63,295 bases of DNA from Gammaproteobacteria bacterium (GTDB lineage: Bacteria > Pseudomonadota > Gammaproteobacteria > Thiohalomonadales > Thiohalomonadaceae). Each line of letters begins with the position of its first letter. Position 1 is the stretch's first letter. Location: the NCBI GenBank assembly GCA_023228645.1, contig JALOAT010000018.1, forward strand, positions 1 to 63,295, written 5' to 3'. The notes under the pieces were generated by a model, which saw only the letters and a program-made list of their open reading frames with translations, had not been told where the DNA came from and searched no databases. Positions 1 to 9,092 of the stretch are shown piece after piece. Both the position numbers and the translations under genes were made by a program.

Positions 1-1066
1 CCAGGATGCGCTCCACGTCGCCGATGCCGCGCAACTGGCCGCGCAGCTCGTCGCAGGCGTCGGCCTCGAGCAGGGCCGCGATGGCGTCATGGCGCGCGGC
101 GAGCACCGCCTGGTCGCGCAAGGGGCGGTGCAGCCAGCGCCGCAGCAGGCGGCTGCCCATGGCGGTCACCGTGCGGTCCATCACGCCCACCACCGTGTGG
201 TCGTGGTCACCGGACAGGGCGTGGTCGATCTCCAGGTTGCGGCGCGAGGCCGCGTCCAGCAGCACGGCGCTCTCGCGCTGCTCCACCCCCAGGCCGCGGA
301 TGTGGGGCAGGGCGCTGCGCTGGGTTTCTTTCAGGTAATGCAGCAGCGCACCGGCGGCGGATACGGCCAGGCTCAGGTGTTCGCAGCCGAAGCCGCTCAG
401 GTCACGGGTGCCGAACTGGGCGGCCAGCTGACGCCTGGCGGTGTCCTGGTCGAAGTGCCAGGGGGCGAGCGGCTGGGCGCCGCGGCGCTGCTCGAAGCGG
501 CGCGCGCACTCGCCGGCCTCGGCCATCAGCAGTTCGGCCGGTTGCAGGCGTTCCAGCTCGCCGAGCAGGGCCTCGTCGCCGTCCAGTTCCGAGACCGTAA
601 AGCGCCCGCTGGTGACGTCCAGCACGGCCAGGCCGAAGCGGCCTCCTTGCTGGTGCACGGCGCACAGCAGGTTGTCGCGGCGCTCCTCCAGCAGGGCCTC
701 GTCGGTGACCGTGCCCGGTGTGACGATGCGCACCACCTTGCGCTCCACCGGCCCCTTGCTGGTGGCCGGGTCGCCCACTTGCTCGCAGATGGCCACCGAT
801 TCGCCGGCGCGGATGAGCCGTGCCAGGTAGGTCTCCACCGCGTGATAGGGCACACCCGCCATGGGGATGGGCTCGCCGGCGGACTGGCCGCGCGCGGTCA
901 GCGTGATGTCCAGCAGCCGCGCGGCGCGGCGCGCATCGTCGTAGAACAGCTCGTAGAAATCGCCCATGCGATAGAACACGAGCATGTCCGGGTGTTGCGC
1001 CTTGATGCCGAGATACTGGCGCATCATGGGCGTGTGCTGGGGGATGTCTTCGGGCCGGGCGTTCAT
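1..1066 (-). CDS. mutS: DNA mismatch repair protein MutS (N-terminal part, runs off the window)
   Basis: Recognises mismatches and small loops in newly replicated DNA and recruits MutL. Only the first 355 codons are in the window; the connector, lever, clamp and ATPase parts lie beyond base 1. Reading from ATG at 1066 gives an uninterrupted frame beginning MNARPEDIPQHTPMMRQYLG, with the mismatch-wedging Phe-Tyr-Glu motif at residues 37-39 (MGDFYELF), then the domain I signatures GEPIPMAGVPYHA and AICEQVGDP and the VTPGTVTDEALL segment that are hallmarks of MutS1. It is transcribed away from the recA block. Nothing looks broken in the visible part. Family assignment is secure; the completeness of the gene cannot be judged here. 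Confidence 0.97.
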   Translation of the reverse strand, partial: MNARPEDIPQHTPMMRQYLGIKAQHPDMLVFYRMGDFYELFYDDARRAARLLDITLTARGQSAGEPIPMAGVPYHAVETYLARLIRAGESVAICEQVGDPATSKGPVERKVVRIVTPGTVTDEALLEERRDNLLCAVHQQGGRFGLAVLDVTSGRFTVSELDGDEALLGELERLQPAELLMAEAGECARRFEQRRGAQPLAPWHFDQDTARRQLAAQFGTRDLSGFGCEHLSLAVSAAGALLHYLKETQRSALPHIRGLGVEQRESAVLLDAASRRNLEIDHALSGDHDHTVVGVMDRTVTAMGSRLLRRWLHRPLRDQAVLAARHDAIAALLEADACDELRGQLRGIGDVERIL

Positions 1067-1144
1067 CGGCGCAAGTTTACCGGCCGGCCCGGGGGTTGCG
1101 CATCCCGTCGCCGCTCTGTTACTAACCACCACATGTGGCTTTCT

Positions 1145-1228
1145 GTAGGAGCCGACACCATCGGCGAACGCGGTGCGATACCGCAGGCCCGTTACAAAGG
1201 CCGTTCGCCCACGGTGTGGGCTCCTACG
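1145..1228. repeat. Inverted pair of GTAG-headed REP elements (BIME-like)
   Basis: Two ~28-nt elements face each other in the mutS/PilZ gap. The left (1145-1172) begins GTAGGAGCC and the right (1201-1228), read on the minus strand, also begins GTAGGAGCC; both end in GGCGAACG. Each contains its own palindrome: GCCGA-CACCA-TCGGC on the left and GCCCA-CACCG-TGGGC on the right, so the stem base pairs differ but pairing is kept. A GTAG head followed by an imperfect palindrome is the known layout of REP sequences moved by REP-associated tyrosine transposases (RAYT). No transposase gene is in the window. Confidence 0.8.
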
Positions 1229-1271
1229 GGGAGGAAGCACGGACCTGATAAGGAAGGAGCGAGGAGCTGCC

Positions 1272-1574
1272 GTGGGATCGAGGACTTTCCATGAAAAGCG
1301 CGACTTCCGTCGCATGGACCTGGGCGACTGCCCCTTCAGCTTCCGGTTGGTGGAGGGCGGTGAGACGGGCCAGGGCACCGTCACCAACCTGAGCGGCAGC
1401 GGAATGTTGTTGACCATGCAGCGGGAACTGCCGCCCGGCACGCTCATGGCGGTGAAGCTGGCGCCACAGCAGGCGCTGGTGCCGCCGTTCACGGCCGTGG
1501 TCGAGGTGGTGCGCGCCCAGCCCCTGGATGGGTGTGGCTACCGGACGGCGGTGGTGATCAAGTCCAGGGCTTGA
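1272..1574 (+). CDS. PilZ-domain protein (single-domain, putative c-di-GMP binding)
   Basis: A 100-residue protein made of one PilZ domain, the cyclic-di-GMP receptor fold that commonly tunes motility, pili or polysaccharide output. The two parts of the binding signature are visible: an RxxxR box at residues 10-14 (RDFRR) and an NxSxxG box at residues 39-44 (NLSGSG). The open frame extends upstream to 1173, but GTG at 1272 is preferred because a purine-rich ribosome site (AGGAGCGAGGAG) ends about 8 nt before it and because the upstream extension would run into the REP pair. The gene stands alone between mutS (divergent) and pncC. Its partner is unknown; the neighbouring flagellar genes are 27 kb away so no link is claimed. 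Confidence 0.8.
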   Translation: MGSRTFHEKRDFRRMDLGDCPFSFRLVEGGETGQGTVTNLSGSGMLLTMQRELPPGTLMAVKLAPQQALVPPFTAVVEVVRAQPLDGCGYRTAVVIKSRA

Positions 1575-1633
1575 GCGCGTTTCCGGTCGGCTCCCACCCA
1601 CCGGTTAAACTGTTCAGAAAACGCGGACTCCCC

Positions 1634-2125
1634 ATGATTCCCGACGATACCCAGCTGCGGACCCTGGCCGAGCGTGCCTCCGAGCGGTTGTGCGTGCGGG
1701 GCCTGGTCATGGCCGCCGCCGAGTCCTGCACCGGGGGCTGGCTCGCCAAGACCGCCACCGACCTGCCGGGCAGTTCGCGCTGGTTCGAACGCGGTTTCGT
1801 CACCTACAGCAACGAGGCCAAGCAGGACCTGCTCGGCGTTTCCGCCGCGACCCTGGCCCGCCACGGTGCGGTCAGCGAGGCGACGGCGCGGGAAATGGCC
1901 TGTGGCGCGCTGGCCAACAGCCGGGCGCAGGTCGCCCTGGCCATCACCGGCATCGCCGGGCCAGGCGGCGGGACGCCGGACAAGCCCGTGGGCCTGGTGT
2001 GGTTCGCCTGGGTGCGGCAGGGCCGCGAACCGGTCGCGCGCAGCCAATGTTTCGACGGCGACCGTGACGCGGTACGCCGCCGTGCGGTGGCCGCCGCCTG
2101 GCAGGGCCTGCTCGACCTTCCATGA
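1634..2125 (+). CDS. pncC: Nicotinamide-nucleotide amidohydrolase PncC (CinA C-terminal domain family)
   Basis: Deamidates nicotinamide mononucleotide to nicotinate mononucleotide in the bacterial pyridine-nucleotide recycling route. The 163-residue product is a stand-alone CinA C-terminal domain: the catalytic serine segment AAESCTGGWLAK is near residues 27-38, followed by the structural segments FVTYSNEAKQDLLGV and AITGIAGPGGGTPDKPVG. The frame is open further upstream (to 1532), but ATG 1634 gives the family N terminus. The N-terminal molybdopterin-binding-like domain of full CinA is absent, as is usual in gammaproteobacteria. It overlaps thpR by 4 nt (ATGA) and lies upstream of recA, a conserved pairing in this class. 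Confidence 0.93.
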   Translation: MIPDDTQLRTLAERASERLCVRGLVMAAAESCTGGWLAKTATDLPGSSRWFERGFVTYSNEAKQDLLGVSAATLARHGAVSEATAREMACGALANSRAQVALAITGIAGPGGGTPDKPVGLVWFAWVRQGREPVARSQCFDGDRDAVRRRAVAAAWQGLLDLP

Positions 2126-2667
2126 ACGAAGGGCCGCCGACGCGCCGGCTGTTCTTCGCCCTCTGGCCGGACGAGGCGACCCGCGCCCGTACCGCGCGCG
2201 TGGCGCGCGTCGTAACCTCGCCCTGCCACGGCCGGCCAGTGCCCGCGGCCAACCACCACATCACCCTCGAATTCCTCGGCAACGTCCCACCCGACACCTT
2301 CGATTGCCTGCTGGCCTGCGCGGCCACGTTCGTGGGCGAGCCCTTCGAACTGACCCTCGACCGGGCGGACAGCTTTCGCCGCACGGGCATCGTGTGGCTT
2401 GGCCCGAGCACCCTCCCGAATCCGCTGATTCGGCTCTACCAGCACCTGCACACGGGCGTGGCCCGCTGCGGCCTGAGTGCCGAGGAACGTGCGTTCCGGC
2501 CCCACCTGACCATCATGCGCAAGGCCCGGCGCGGCCCGGCGGGCGAGCCGTTCGAGCCCATCGTCTGGCCGGTGCAGGACTTCGTCCTGGTCGAATCCGT
2601 GGCCGCATCGAACGGCTCCCGTTATCAGGTTCTGTGGCGTTGGCCGTTGGACACAGCATCGACCTGA
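2122..2667 (+). CDS. thpR: RNA 2',3'-cyclic phosphodiesterase / 2'-5' RNA ligase family protein
   Basis: Two-histidine phosphoesterase that opens 2',3'-cyclic phosphate RNA ends (and in vitro joins tRNA halves by 2'-5' linkage). The 181-residue protein carries both catalytic HxT motifs: HIT at residues 46-48 (HITLEFLG) and HLT at 128-130 (HLTIMRKA), at the spacing normal for the family. It begins inside the last codon of pncC (4-nt overlap), so translation is probably coupled. The physiological substrate in bacteria remains unsettled. Confidence 0.92.
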   Translation: MNEGPPTRRLFFALWPDEATRARTARVARVVTSPCHGRPVPAANHHITLEFLGNVPPDTFDCLLACAATFVGEPFELTLDRADSFRRTGIVWLGPSTLPNPLIRLYQHLHTGVARCGLSAEERAFRPHLTIMRKARRGPAGEPFEPIVWPVQDFVLVESVAASNGSRYQVLWRWPLDTAST

Positions 2668-2800
2668 GTGCCGGCCGGCCAGCCATGCCCTGTGGAAAAC
2701 CATCGCCAGGAAACGGGGCTAGGCTGGCTTCGGGGGCTGTGGAATAATGCGGTTTTTCGCCCGGCGGCAGGGAGCCGCCGGCTCTCGATGGGAGGAAACA

Positions 2801-3838
<1,038 letters not shown>

Positions 3839-3844
3839 GTCTGA

Positions 3845-4297
3845 GTGAGTACGCCAGCGGAGGTGCGCAGCGCCGCCGTGGCCATGCTCGCGCGCCGTGA
3901 ACATGCGGCGTACGAGCTGCGCACCAAGCTGATTCAAAAAGGCTGGCCCGTGGAGCAGGTCTCGGCGGTCGTGGCGGAACTCGCCGCCGAAGGCCTGCAA
4001 AGCGACAGCCGTTTCACCGAGGCCTTTATCCGTTCTGCCATCGCCAAGGGGCACGGGCTGGTGCGCATCCGCGCCGCACTGCGCGAACGCGGTGTGGACG
4101 AGTCGCTCATTGGTGAACAGCTGGCCGGCTGTGATGCCGACTGGGCCGGGCAGGTGGAGCAGGTGCGGCGCAAGCGCTTCGGCGCAGCGCTGCCCGGCGA
4201 TCCGAAAGAGCGCGCCCGCCAGGCCCGTTTTCTACAGTATCGGGGATTCAGCGTCGAGCAGATTCGTCGCGCGCTGAGGCAACAGGATTCGGATTGA
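3845..4297 (+). CDS. recX: Regulatory protein RecX
   Basis: Small modulator that caps or inhibits RecA filaments. The 150-residue product has the three tandem three-helix repeats typical of RecX, seen as AVAMLARREHAAYELRTKL (residues 11-30), the DSRFTEAFIRS segment, and the C-terminal FLQYRGFSVEQIRRAL. Start is GTG at 3845, only 6 nt after recA, so it is surely read from the recA transcript. A perfect hairpin follows immediately after the stop. Confidence 0.95.
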   Translation: MSTPAEVRSAAVAMLARREHAAYELRTKLIQKGWPVEQVSAVVAELAAEGLQSDSRFTEAFIRSAIAKGHGLVRIRAALRERGVDESLIGEQLAGCDADWAGQVEQVRRKRFGAALPGDPKERARQARFLQYRGFSVEQIRRALRQQDSD

Positions 4298-4300
4298 TTA

Positions 4301-4321
4301 AAGGCCGGCACAGCCGGCCTT
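4301..4321 (+). terminator. Perfect 9-bp hairpin between recX and alaS
   Basis: AAGGCCGGC (4301-4309), loop ACA, GCCGGCCTT (4313-4321). There is no T-run behind it, so it is either a weak or Rho-assisted terminator for recA-recX or an RNA structure just ahead of alaS, whose ATG is only 14 nt further on and which lacks an obvious ribosome site. Confidence 0.55.
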
Positions 4322-4335
4322 GGACTATCGACGCA

Positions 4336-6963
4336 ATGAAAAGCAGCGAGATTCGCCAGGCGTTTCTGGAATTCTTCCGTAAGCACGGCCACGAGATCGT
4401 GCCTTCGAGCCCGCTCGTGCCGGGTAACGACCCGACCCTGCTGTTTACCAACGCGGGCATGGTGCAGTTCAAAGACGTGTTCCTGGGCTTCGACAAGCGC
4501 CCGTACACCCGCGCCGCCACGGCGCAGAAGTGCGTGCGTGCCGGCGGTAAGCACAACGATCTCGAAAATGTAGGCTATACCGCGCGCCACCACACCTTCT
4601 TCGAGATGCTGGGCAATTTCAGCTTCGGCGACTACTTCAAGCAAGACGCCATCCGCTACGCCTGGGAACTGCTTACCGAGGTCTTCAAGATTCCGGTGGA
4701 TCGCCTTTGGGTGACGGTATATGCGGAAGACGACGAGGCCTACGACATCTGGACCAAGCAGATCGGCGTGCGTCCCGAGCGTTGCATCCGCATCGGCGAC
4801 AACAAGGGCGCGCGCTATGCGTCCGACAACTTCTGGATGATGGGTGAAACCGGCCCCTGCGGCCCATGCACGGAGATCTTCTACGACCACGGCCCGGAGA
4901 TCGCCGGCGGTCCACCGGGCTCGCCTGACGAGGACGGCGATCGCTACATCGAGATCTGGAATAACGTGTTCATGCAGTTCAACCGCGACGAACAGGGCGT
5001 CATGCACCCGCTGCCGAAGCCCAGCGTGGACACGGGCATGGGCCTGGAGCGCATCGCCGCGGTGCTGCAGGGCGTGCATTCCAATTACGAAATCGATCTG
5101 TTCCAGAATTTGATCCGCGCCGCGGCACGCGAGACCGGCTGCACCGAGCTAGACAATCCGTCGCTCAAGGTGCTGGCCGATCACATCCGCGCCTGCGCCT
5201 TCCTGGTGGCCGACGGCGTGATCCCGGGCAACGAAGGCCGCGGCTACGTGCTGCGCCGCATCATCCGCCGCGCCATCCGTCACGGCTACAAGCTGGGCGT
5301 GCGTGCGCCGTTTTTCCACAAGCTGGTGGCGGATCTGGACGCGGAGATGGGCGAGGCCTATGCGGAATTGCGCCAGTCGCGGGCGCGCGTCACCGAGGTG
5401 TTGCGTCAGGAAGAAGAACGTTTCTTCGAAACCCTTGAGAACGGCATGGGGATCGTGGAATCCGAGCTGGCACGCCTGAAAGCGGCAGGTGCGCAGCAGT
5501 TCGATGGCGAAACCGCCTTCAAGCTGCATGACACCTACGGCTTCCCTCTCGACCTCACCGCCGATGTGTGCCGGGAGCACGGCGTGAGCGTGGATTCTGC
5601 CGGCTTCGAAGCCGCCATGGCCCGTCAACAGGAACAGTCGCGCGCAGCGGGCAAGTTCAAAATGGCCGCCGCGCTCGACTACAGCGGTGCACCCACGGTG
5701 TTCCACGGTTACGAAAAGCTGGAACTGCCTGGGGCGAAAATCACCGCCCTGTACGTGGACGGCGCCTCGGTGCAGACCATGCAGGCAGGTCAGCAGGGCG
5801 TGGTGGTGTTGGACAATACCCCGTTCTATGCCGAATCGGGCGGCCAGGTGGGTGACAGCGGCGAATTGCTGGCCGACGCTGCGCGCTTTGACGTGGCCGA
5901 CACGCAGAAGATCCAGGCCGATGTGTTTGGCCATCATGGCGAACTCGCCAACGGTTCGCTCAAGGTGGGTGACAGCGTCACCGCGCGCGTGAACTGTGTG
6001 CGGCGTGCGCGCACCCAGCGCAACCACTCGGTCACGCACCTGATGCACAAGGCCTTGCGCGAAGTGCTTGGCGAGCACGTGCAACAGAAAGGCTCGCTGG
6101 TCGATCCTGACAAGACCCGTTTCGACTTCGCCCATAACGCGCCGCTCACCGCCGAGCAGATCCGCCGCGTGGAAGCGCTGGTCAACGCCGAGATCCTGGC
6201 CAACGCGTCCGCAGAGGCGCGCGTGGTTTCGCTCGACGAAGCACGCACGCTTGGTGCCATGATGCTGTTTGGTGAGAAATACGGTGACGAGGTGCGTGTC
6301 GTCGACATCGGCAGTTCCCGCGAGCTGTGCGGCGGCACCCATGTGTCACGCACCGGGGACATCGGTCTGTTCAAGATCGTCATGGAAGGCGGCGTTGCCG
6401 CAGGCGTGCGCCGCATCGAGGCCATTACGGGCGAAAACGCCCTGACGTACGCGCAGGATCAGCAACAGCTGTTGCAGGAGGCCGCGGGTGTCCTCAAGAC
6501 CTCGGCTCAGGAACTCCCGGGCAAGCTCGCGCAACTCCAGGACAGCGTAAAGGCGCTGGAAAAGGAACTGGCCAGGCTCAAGGCCAAGCTGGCCGCCAGC
6601 CAGGGTTCCGATTTGGAGTCCCAGGCGGTGGAGGTGGCCGGCATCCGAGTGCTCGCCGCCCGTTTGGAAGGGGCGGATCCGAAGTCATTGCGCGATACCG
6701 TCGATCAGCTCAAGAACAAGCTGGGCACGGCTGCCGTAGTATTGGCTGCAGTACAGGACGACAAGGTCAGCCTGGTCGCCGGCGTCACCAAGGATGCGGT
6801 CGACCGCATCAAGGCTGGCGATCTGGTCAACGTGGTCGCTGAACGGGTGGGTGGCAAGGGAGGCGGACGCCCGGATATGGCCCAGGCCGGTGGCAACCGT
6901 CCGGACGCCCTGCCCGAGGCCCTGACCGCGGTGGTGGAATGGGTGCGTTCCCGATTGGGATAA
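4336..6963 (+). CDS. alaS: Alanyl-tRNA synthetase
   Basis: Charges tRNA-Ala and edits mischarged Ser/Gly. The 875-residue product matches the usual length (E. coli 876). Order of parts: class II catalytic core (FLEFFRKHGHEIVPSSPLVP at the N terminus; motif 2 region around KCVRAGGKHNDLENVG), tRNA-recognition domain, editing domain with the zinc ligands HSVTH (about residue 563) and CGGTH (about 666), and the C-terminal DHHA1/C-Ala domain ending in the GGKGGGRPDMAQAGG signature. ATG 4336 gives the standard start MKSSEIRQAFLEFF; the frame upstream runs through the hairpin after recX and is not used. The gene order recA-recX-alaS is conserved among gammaproteobacteria. Confidence 0.98.
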   Translation: MKSSEIRQAFLEFFRKHGHEIVPSSPLVPGNDPTLLFTNAGMVQFKDVFLGFDKRPYTRAATAQKCVRAGGKHNDLENVGYTARHHTFFEMLGNFSFGDYFKQDAIRYAWELLTEVFKIPVDRLWVTVYAEDDEAYDIWTKQIGVRPERCIRIGDNKGARYASDNFWMMGETGPCGPCTEIFYDHGPEIAGGPPGSPDEDGDRYIEIWNNVFMQFNRDEQGVMHPLPKPSVDTGMGLERIAAVLQGVHSNYEIDLFQNLIRAAARETGCTELDNPSLKVLADHIRACAFLVADGVIPGNEGRGYVLRRIIRRAIRHGYKLGVRAPFFHKLVADLDAEMGEAYAELRQSRARVTEVLRQEEERFFETLENGMGIVESELARLKAAGAQQFDGETAFKLHDTYGFPLDLTADVCREHGVSVDSAGFEAAMARQQEQSRAAGKFKMAAALDYSGAPTVFHGYEKLELPGAKITALYVDGASVQTMQAGQQGVVVLDNTPFYAESGGQVGDSGELLADAARFDVADTQKIQADVFGHHGELANGSLKVGDSVTARVNCVRRARTQRNHSVTHLMHKALREVLGEHVQQKGSLVDPDKTRFDFAHNAPLTAEQIRRVEALVNAEILANASAEARVVSLDEARTLGAMMLFGEKYGDEVRVVDIGSSRELCGGTHVSRTGDIGLFKIVMEGGVAAGVRRIEAITGENALTYAQDQQQLLQEAAGVLKTSAQELPGKLAQLQDSVKALEKELARLKAKLAASQGSDLESQAVEVAGIRVLAARLEGADPKSLRDTVDQLKNKLGTAAVVLAAVQDDKVSLVAGVTKDAVDRIKAGDLVNVVAERVGGKGGGRPDMAQAGGNRPDALPEALTAVVEWVRSRLG

Positions 6964-7042
6964 TCCGTACTACGGTTCATACTTTTTTTTATAACTCATT
7001 TGGTGTTTAATCTGCGCCCTTTGGCGCACAACGACTCCCGCT

Positions 7043-8272
7043 ATGGCCCTGATCGTCCAAAAGTACGGTGGCACCTCGGTCGGTTCGATCGAGCGCATCA
7101 TGCACGTGGCGCGGAAGGTCAAGTCCTTCCGCGATCAAGGTCATGATCTGGTGGTGGTTCTTTCGGCCATGTCCGGAGAGACCAACCGCCTCATCGACCT
7201 GGCCAAACAGGTCCAATCTTCGCCCGATGCGCGTGAGTTGGATGTCTTGCTGTCCACCGGTGAACAGCAGACCATTGCGCTCCTGGTCATGGCACTGAAA
7301 CAAATTGGTGTCGATGCCCGCTCGTATACCGGCCCGCAGGTGCGCATCCTGACCGACAGCTCTTTCAACAAGGCGCGCATTCTGTCCATTGAAGAGTCGC
7401 GCATGCGCAAGGATCTGGACGAGGGGCGCGTGGTCGTCGCCGCCGGTTTCCAGGGGGTCGACGAAAACGGCAACACAACCACCCTGGGCCGGGGCGGTTC
7501 CGACACCACGGCGGTGGCGCTCGCCGCCACACTCAAGGCCGACGAGTGCCAGATCTACACCGACGTGGATGGCGTCTATACGACCGATCCACGCGTAGTT
7601 CCTGAGGCCCGCCGCCTCAATCGCATTACCTTCGAGGAAATGCTCGAACTGGCGAGCCTTGGCTCCAAGGTGTTGCAGATTCGCGCGGTGGAATTTGCAG
7701 GAAAGTACAATGTGCCTTTGCGTGTCCTGTCCTCCTTCAAGGACGGCGAGGGCACTCTGATCACCTACGAGGAAGATGGAATGGAAGAACCGCTGATTTC
7801 CGGCATTGCCTTCCAGCGCGATGAGGCCAAACTGACCATCCTGGGCGTACCGGACGAGCCGGGTGTTGCCTACCGCATCCTCGGACCGATTGGCGACGCC
7901 AATATCGAAGTCGATATGATCGTGCAGAACGTGGGTGCGGACGACACCACGGATTTCACTTTCACGGTCAATCGCAACGATTACGAAAAGGCACTGAAAA
8001 TTCTGCAGAGCACTGCCGAAGAACTCGGTGCCCGTGACGTGAACGGTGACGTCAAGATCGTCAAGATCTCTGTCGTCGGCGTAGGCATGCGCTCGCATGC
8101 GGGTATTGCCGCCACCATGTTCAAAGCGCTTGCTGACGAACGCATCAACATCCGCATGATCTCCACTTCGGAGATAAAGACTTCGGTGGTGGTCGACGAG
8201 AAGTACCTTGAGCTGGCCGTGCGCACCCTGCATTCAGCTTTCAAGCTGGAGCAGGAGCTGACCCAAGCTTGA
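7043..8272 (+). CDS. lysC: Aspartate kinase (lysine/threonine/methionine branch)
   Basis: Phosphorylates aspartate, the first step towards lysine, threonine, methionine and diaminopimelate. The 409-residue protein has the N-terminal amino-acid kinase domain (KYGGTSVG at residues 8-15; substrate-binding TTLGRGGSDTTAVALAA; DVDGVYTTDPR) and two C-terminal ACT domains (about residues 265-409), the layout of the stand-alone, feedback-regulated enzyme. Upstream, the 79-nt gap after alaS contains an AT-rich stretch with TATAAC and TTTAAT hexamers that may be the promoter, but I cannot assign a -35 box with confidence. A GC-rich hairpin follows the stop. Confidence 0.97.
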   Translation: MALIVQKYGGTSVGSIERIMHVARKVKSFRDQGHDLVVVLSAMSGETNRLIDLAKQVQSSPDARELDVLLSTGEQQTIALLVMALKQIGVDARSYTGPQVRILTDSSFNKARILSIEESRMRKDLDEGRVVVAAGFQGVDENGNTTTLGRGGSDTTAVALAATLKADECQIYTDVDGVYTTDPRVVPEARRLNRITFEEMLELASLGSKVLQIRAVEFAGKYNVPLRVLSSFKDGEGTLITYEEDGMEEPLISGIAFQRDEAKLTILGVPDEPGVAYRILGPIGDANIEVDMIVQNVGADDTTDFTFTVNRNDYEKALKILQSTAEELGARDVNGDVKIVKISVVGVGMRSHAGIAATMFKALADERINIRMISTSEIKTSVVVDEKYLELAVRTLHSAFKLEQELTQA

Positions 8273-8282
8273 AACTCCAAAT

Positions 8283-8308
8283 GCGCCGGCGAATTTCCGT
8301 GCCGGCGC
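8283..8308 (+). terminator. GC-rich hairpin after lysC
   Basis: GCGCCGGC (8283-8290), 10-nt loop, GCCGGCGC (8301-8308). Position directly behind lysC suggests transcript termination, but no T-run follows, so Rho-independent action is doubtful. Confidence 0.5.
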
Positions 8309-8405
8309 GATGTCTATGTGTGAGCGCTTTGTGTCGCGTCGCGAAGTGGTCTTTGCTTTCCATGAGCGACACCGGACTGCGCAGTTTTACGAGGAGACAA
8401 TTTAA

Positions 8406-8594
8406 ATGCTGATTCTGACTCGACGAGTGGGAGAGACGCTCGTGATCGGCGACGAGGTCACCGTGACGGTCCTCGGCATCAAAGGCAACCAGGTGCGCAT
8501 TGGCGTGAACGCGCCGAAGGACGTGTCCGTGCATCGCGAGGAGATCTACGAGCGCATTCAGCGCGAGAAGCAGGACCAGACGCCGTCTTCCTAA
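8406..8594 (+). CDS. csrA: Carbon storage regulator CsrA
   Basis: Dimeric RNA-binding protein that binds GGA motifs near ribosome sites and controls carbon flux, biofilm and flagellar genes. The 62-residue product MLILTRRVGETLVIGDEVTV... is full-length and carries the RNA-contacting residues of strand 1 (LTRRVGE, Arg6/7) and strand 5 (VRIGVNAPKDVSVHREEIY, with Arg at the usual position near 44). Ribosome site GAGGAG is 8-10 nt before ATG. The lysC-csrA-tRNA-Ser order is common in gammaproteobacteria. The flagellin leaders in this window also contain GGA-rich ribosome sites, which would make them plausible targets, though this is inference. Confidence 0.98.
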   Translation: MLILTRRVGETLVIGDEVTVTVLGIKGNQVRIGVNAPKDVSVHREEIYERIQREKQDQTPSS

Positions 8595-8615
8595 AAAGGA
8601 ATTCGCAGTCTGAGC

Positions 8616-8644
8616 TTTACGTTCCTGAAACGGGAAGGTATCCT
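8616..8644 (+). promoter_or_regulatory. Sigma-70 promoter for tRNA-Ser
   Basis: TTTACG (8616-8621), 17-nt spacer, TATCCT (8639-8644), ending 15 nt before the first base of the tRNA. Confidence 0.6.
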
Positions 8645-8659
8645 TCGCAGCGTCGTTTT

Positions 8660-8753
8660 GGAGAGATGGCCGAGTCGGTCGAAGGCGCTCCCCTGCTAAG
8701 GGAGTATGGGGTCAAAAACTCCATCGAGGGTTCGAATCCCTCTCTCTCCGCCA
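8660..8753 (+). tRNA. tRNA-Ser (GCU)
   Basis: 94 nt including an encoded CCA (8751-8753). Seven-base acceptor stem GGAGAGA/TCTCTCC, anticodon loop CTGCTAA (anticodon GCT), a long variable arm typical of class II tRNA, and T-arm GAGGG-TTCGAAT-CCCTC. Decodes AGC/AGU serine codons. Confidence 0.97.
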
Positions 8754-8764
8754 TAGTCGAAGTG

Positions 8765-8792
8765 TTGACAAAGATTGGGTGTTCCGTATAAT
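8765..8792 (+). promoter_or_regulatory. Consensus sigma-70 promoter for tRNA-Arg
   Basis: Exact TTGACA (8765-8770) and exact TATAAT (8787-8792) with a 16-nt spacer, 13 nt before the tRNA. The best sigma-70 match in the window. Confidence 0.9.
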
Positions 8793-8805
8793 TCGCACCC
8801 TCACA

Positions 8806-8882
8806 GCGCCCGTAGCTCAGCTGGATAGAGTACCTGGCTACGAACTAGGTGGTCGGGAGTTCGAATCTCTCCGGGCGCGCCA
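8806..8882 (+). tRNA. tRNA-Arg (ACG)
   Basis: 77 nt with encoded CCA (8880-8882). Acceptor GCGCCCG/CGGGCGC, anticodon loop CTACGAA (anticodon ACG, modified to ICG by TadA), T-arm GGGAG-TTCGAAT-CTCTC. Followed at once by a Rho-independent terminator. Confidence 0.97.
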
Positions 8883-8887
8883 TACCG

Positions 8888-8919
8888 AAAGGGCTCCAGC
8901 GATGGGGCCCTTTTCTTTT
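8888..8919 (+). terminator. Rho-independent terminator after tRNA-Arg
   Basis: Stem AAAGGGCTCC (8888-8897) with GGGGCCCTTT (8904-8913), six-base loop, then TTCTTTTG. Confidence 0.85.
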
Positions 8920-9092
8920 GTCCGATTCGTTGCAATCCGCATCTGCGACGAGTGCAGACATACCCAACCAGTGATTTGCCGGCGTCGAGTTGTGGCTTTT
9001 TCGGCGGTTGCTGCTCCAGTTTCGATTTCCACGCTTTTTCGTCCACTCGCAGCGTTCTCGAACTCCGCCCTTGGCAGGCACAGGTCCCGTGG

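Noticed and set aside
2668..2800. LexA/SOS box upstream of recA
   Set aside because: No CTG-N10-CAG or other LexA-like dyad could be found; CTGTGGAATAATGCGG lacks the second half.
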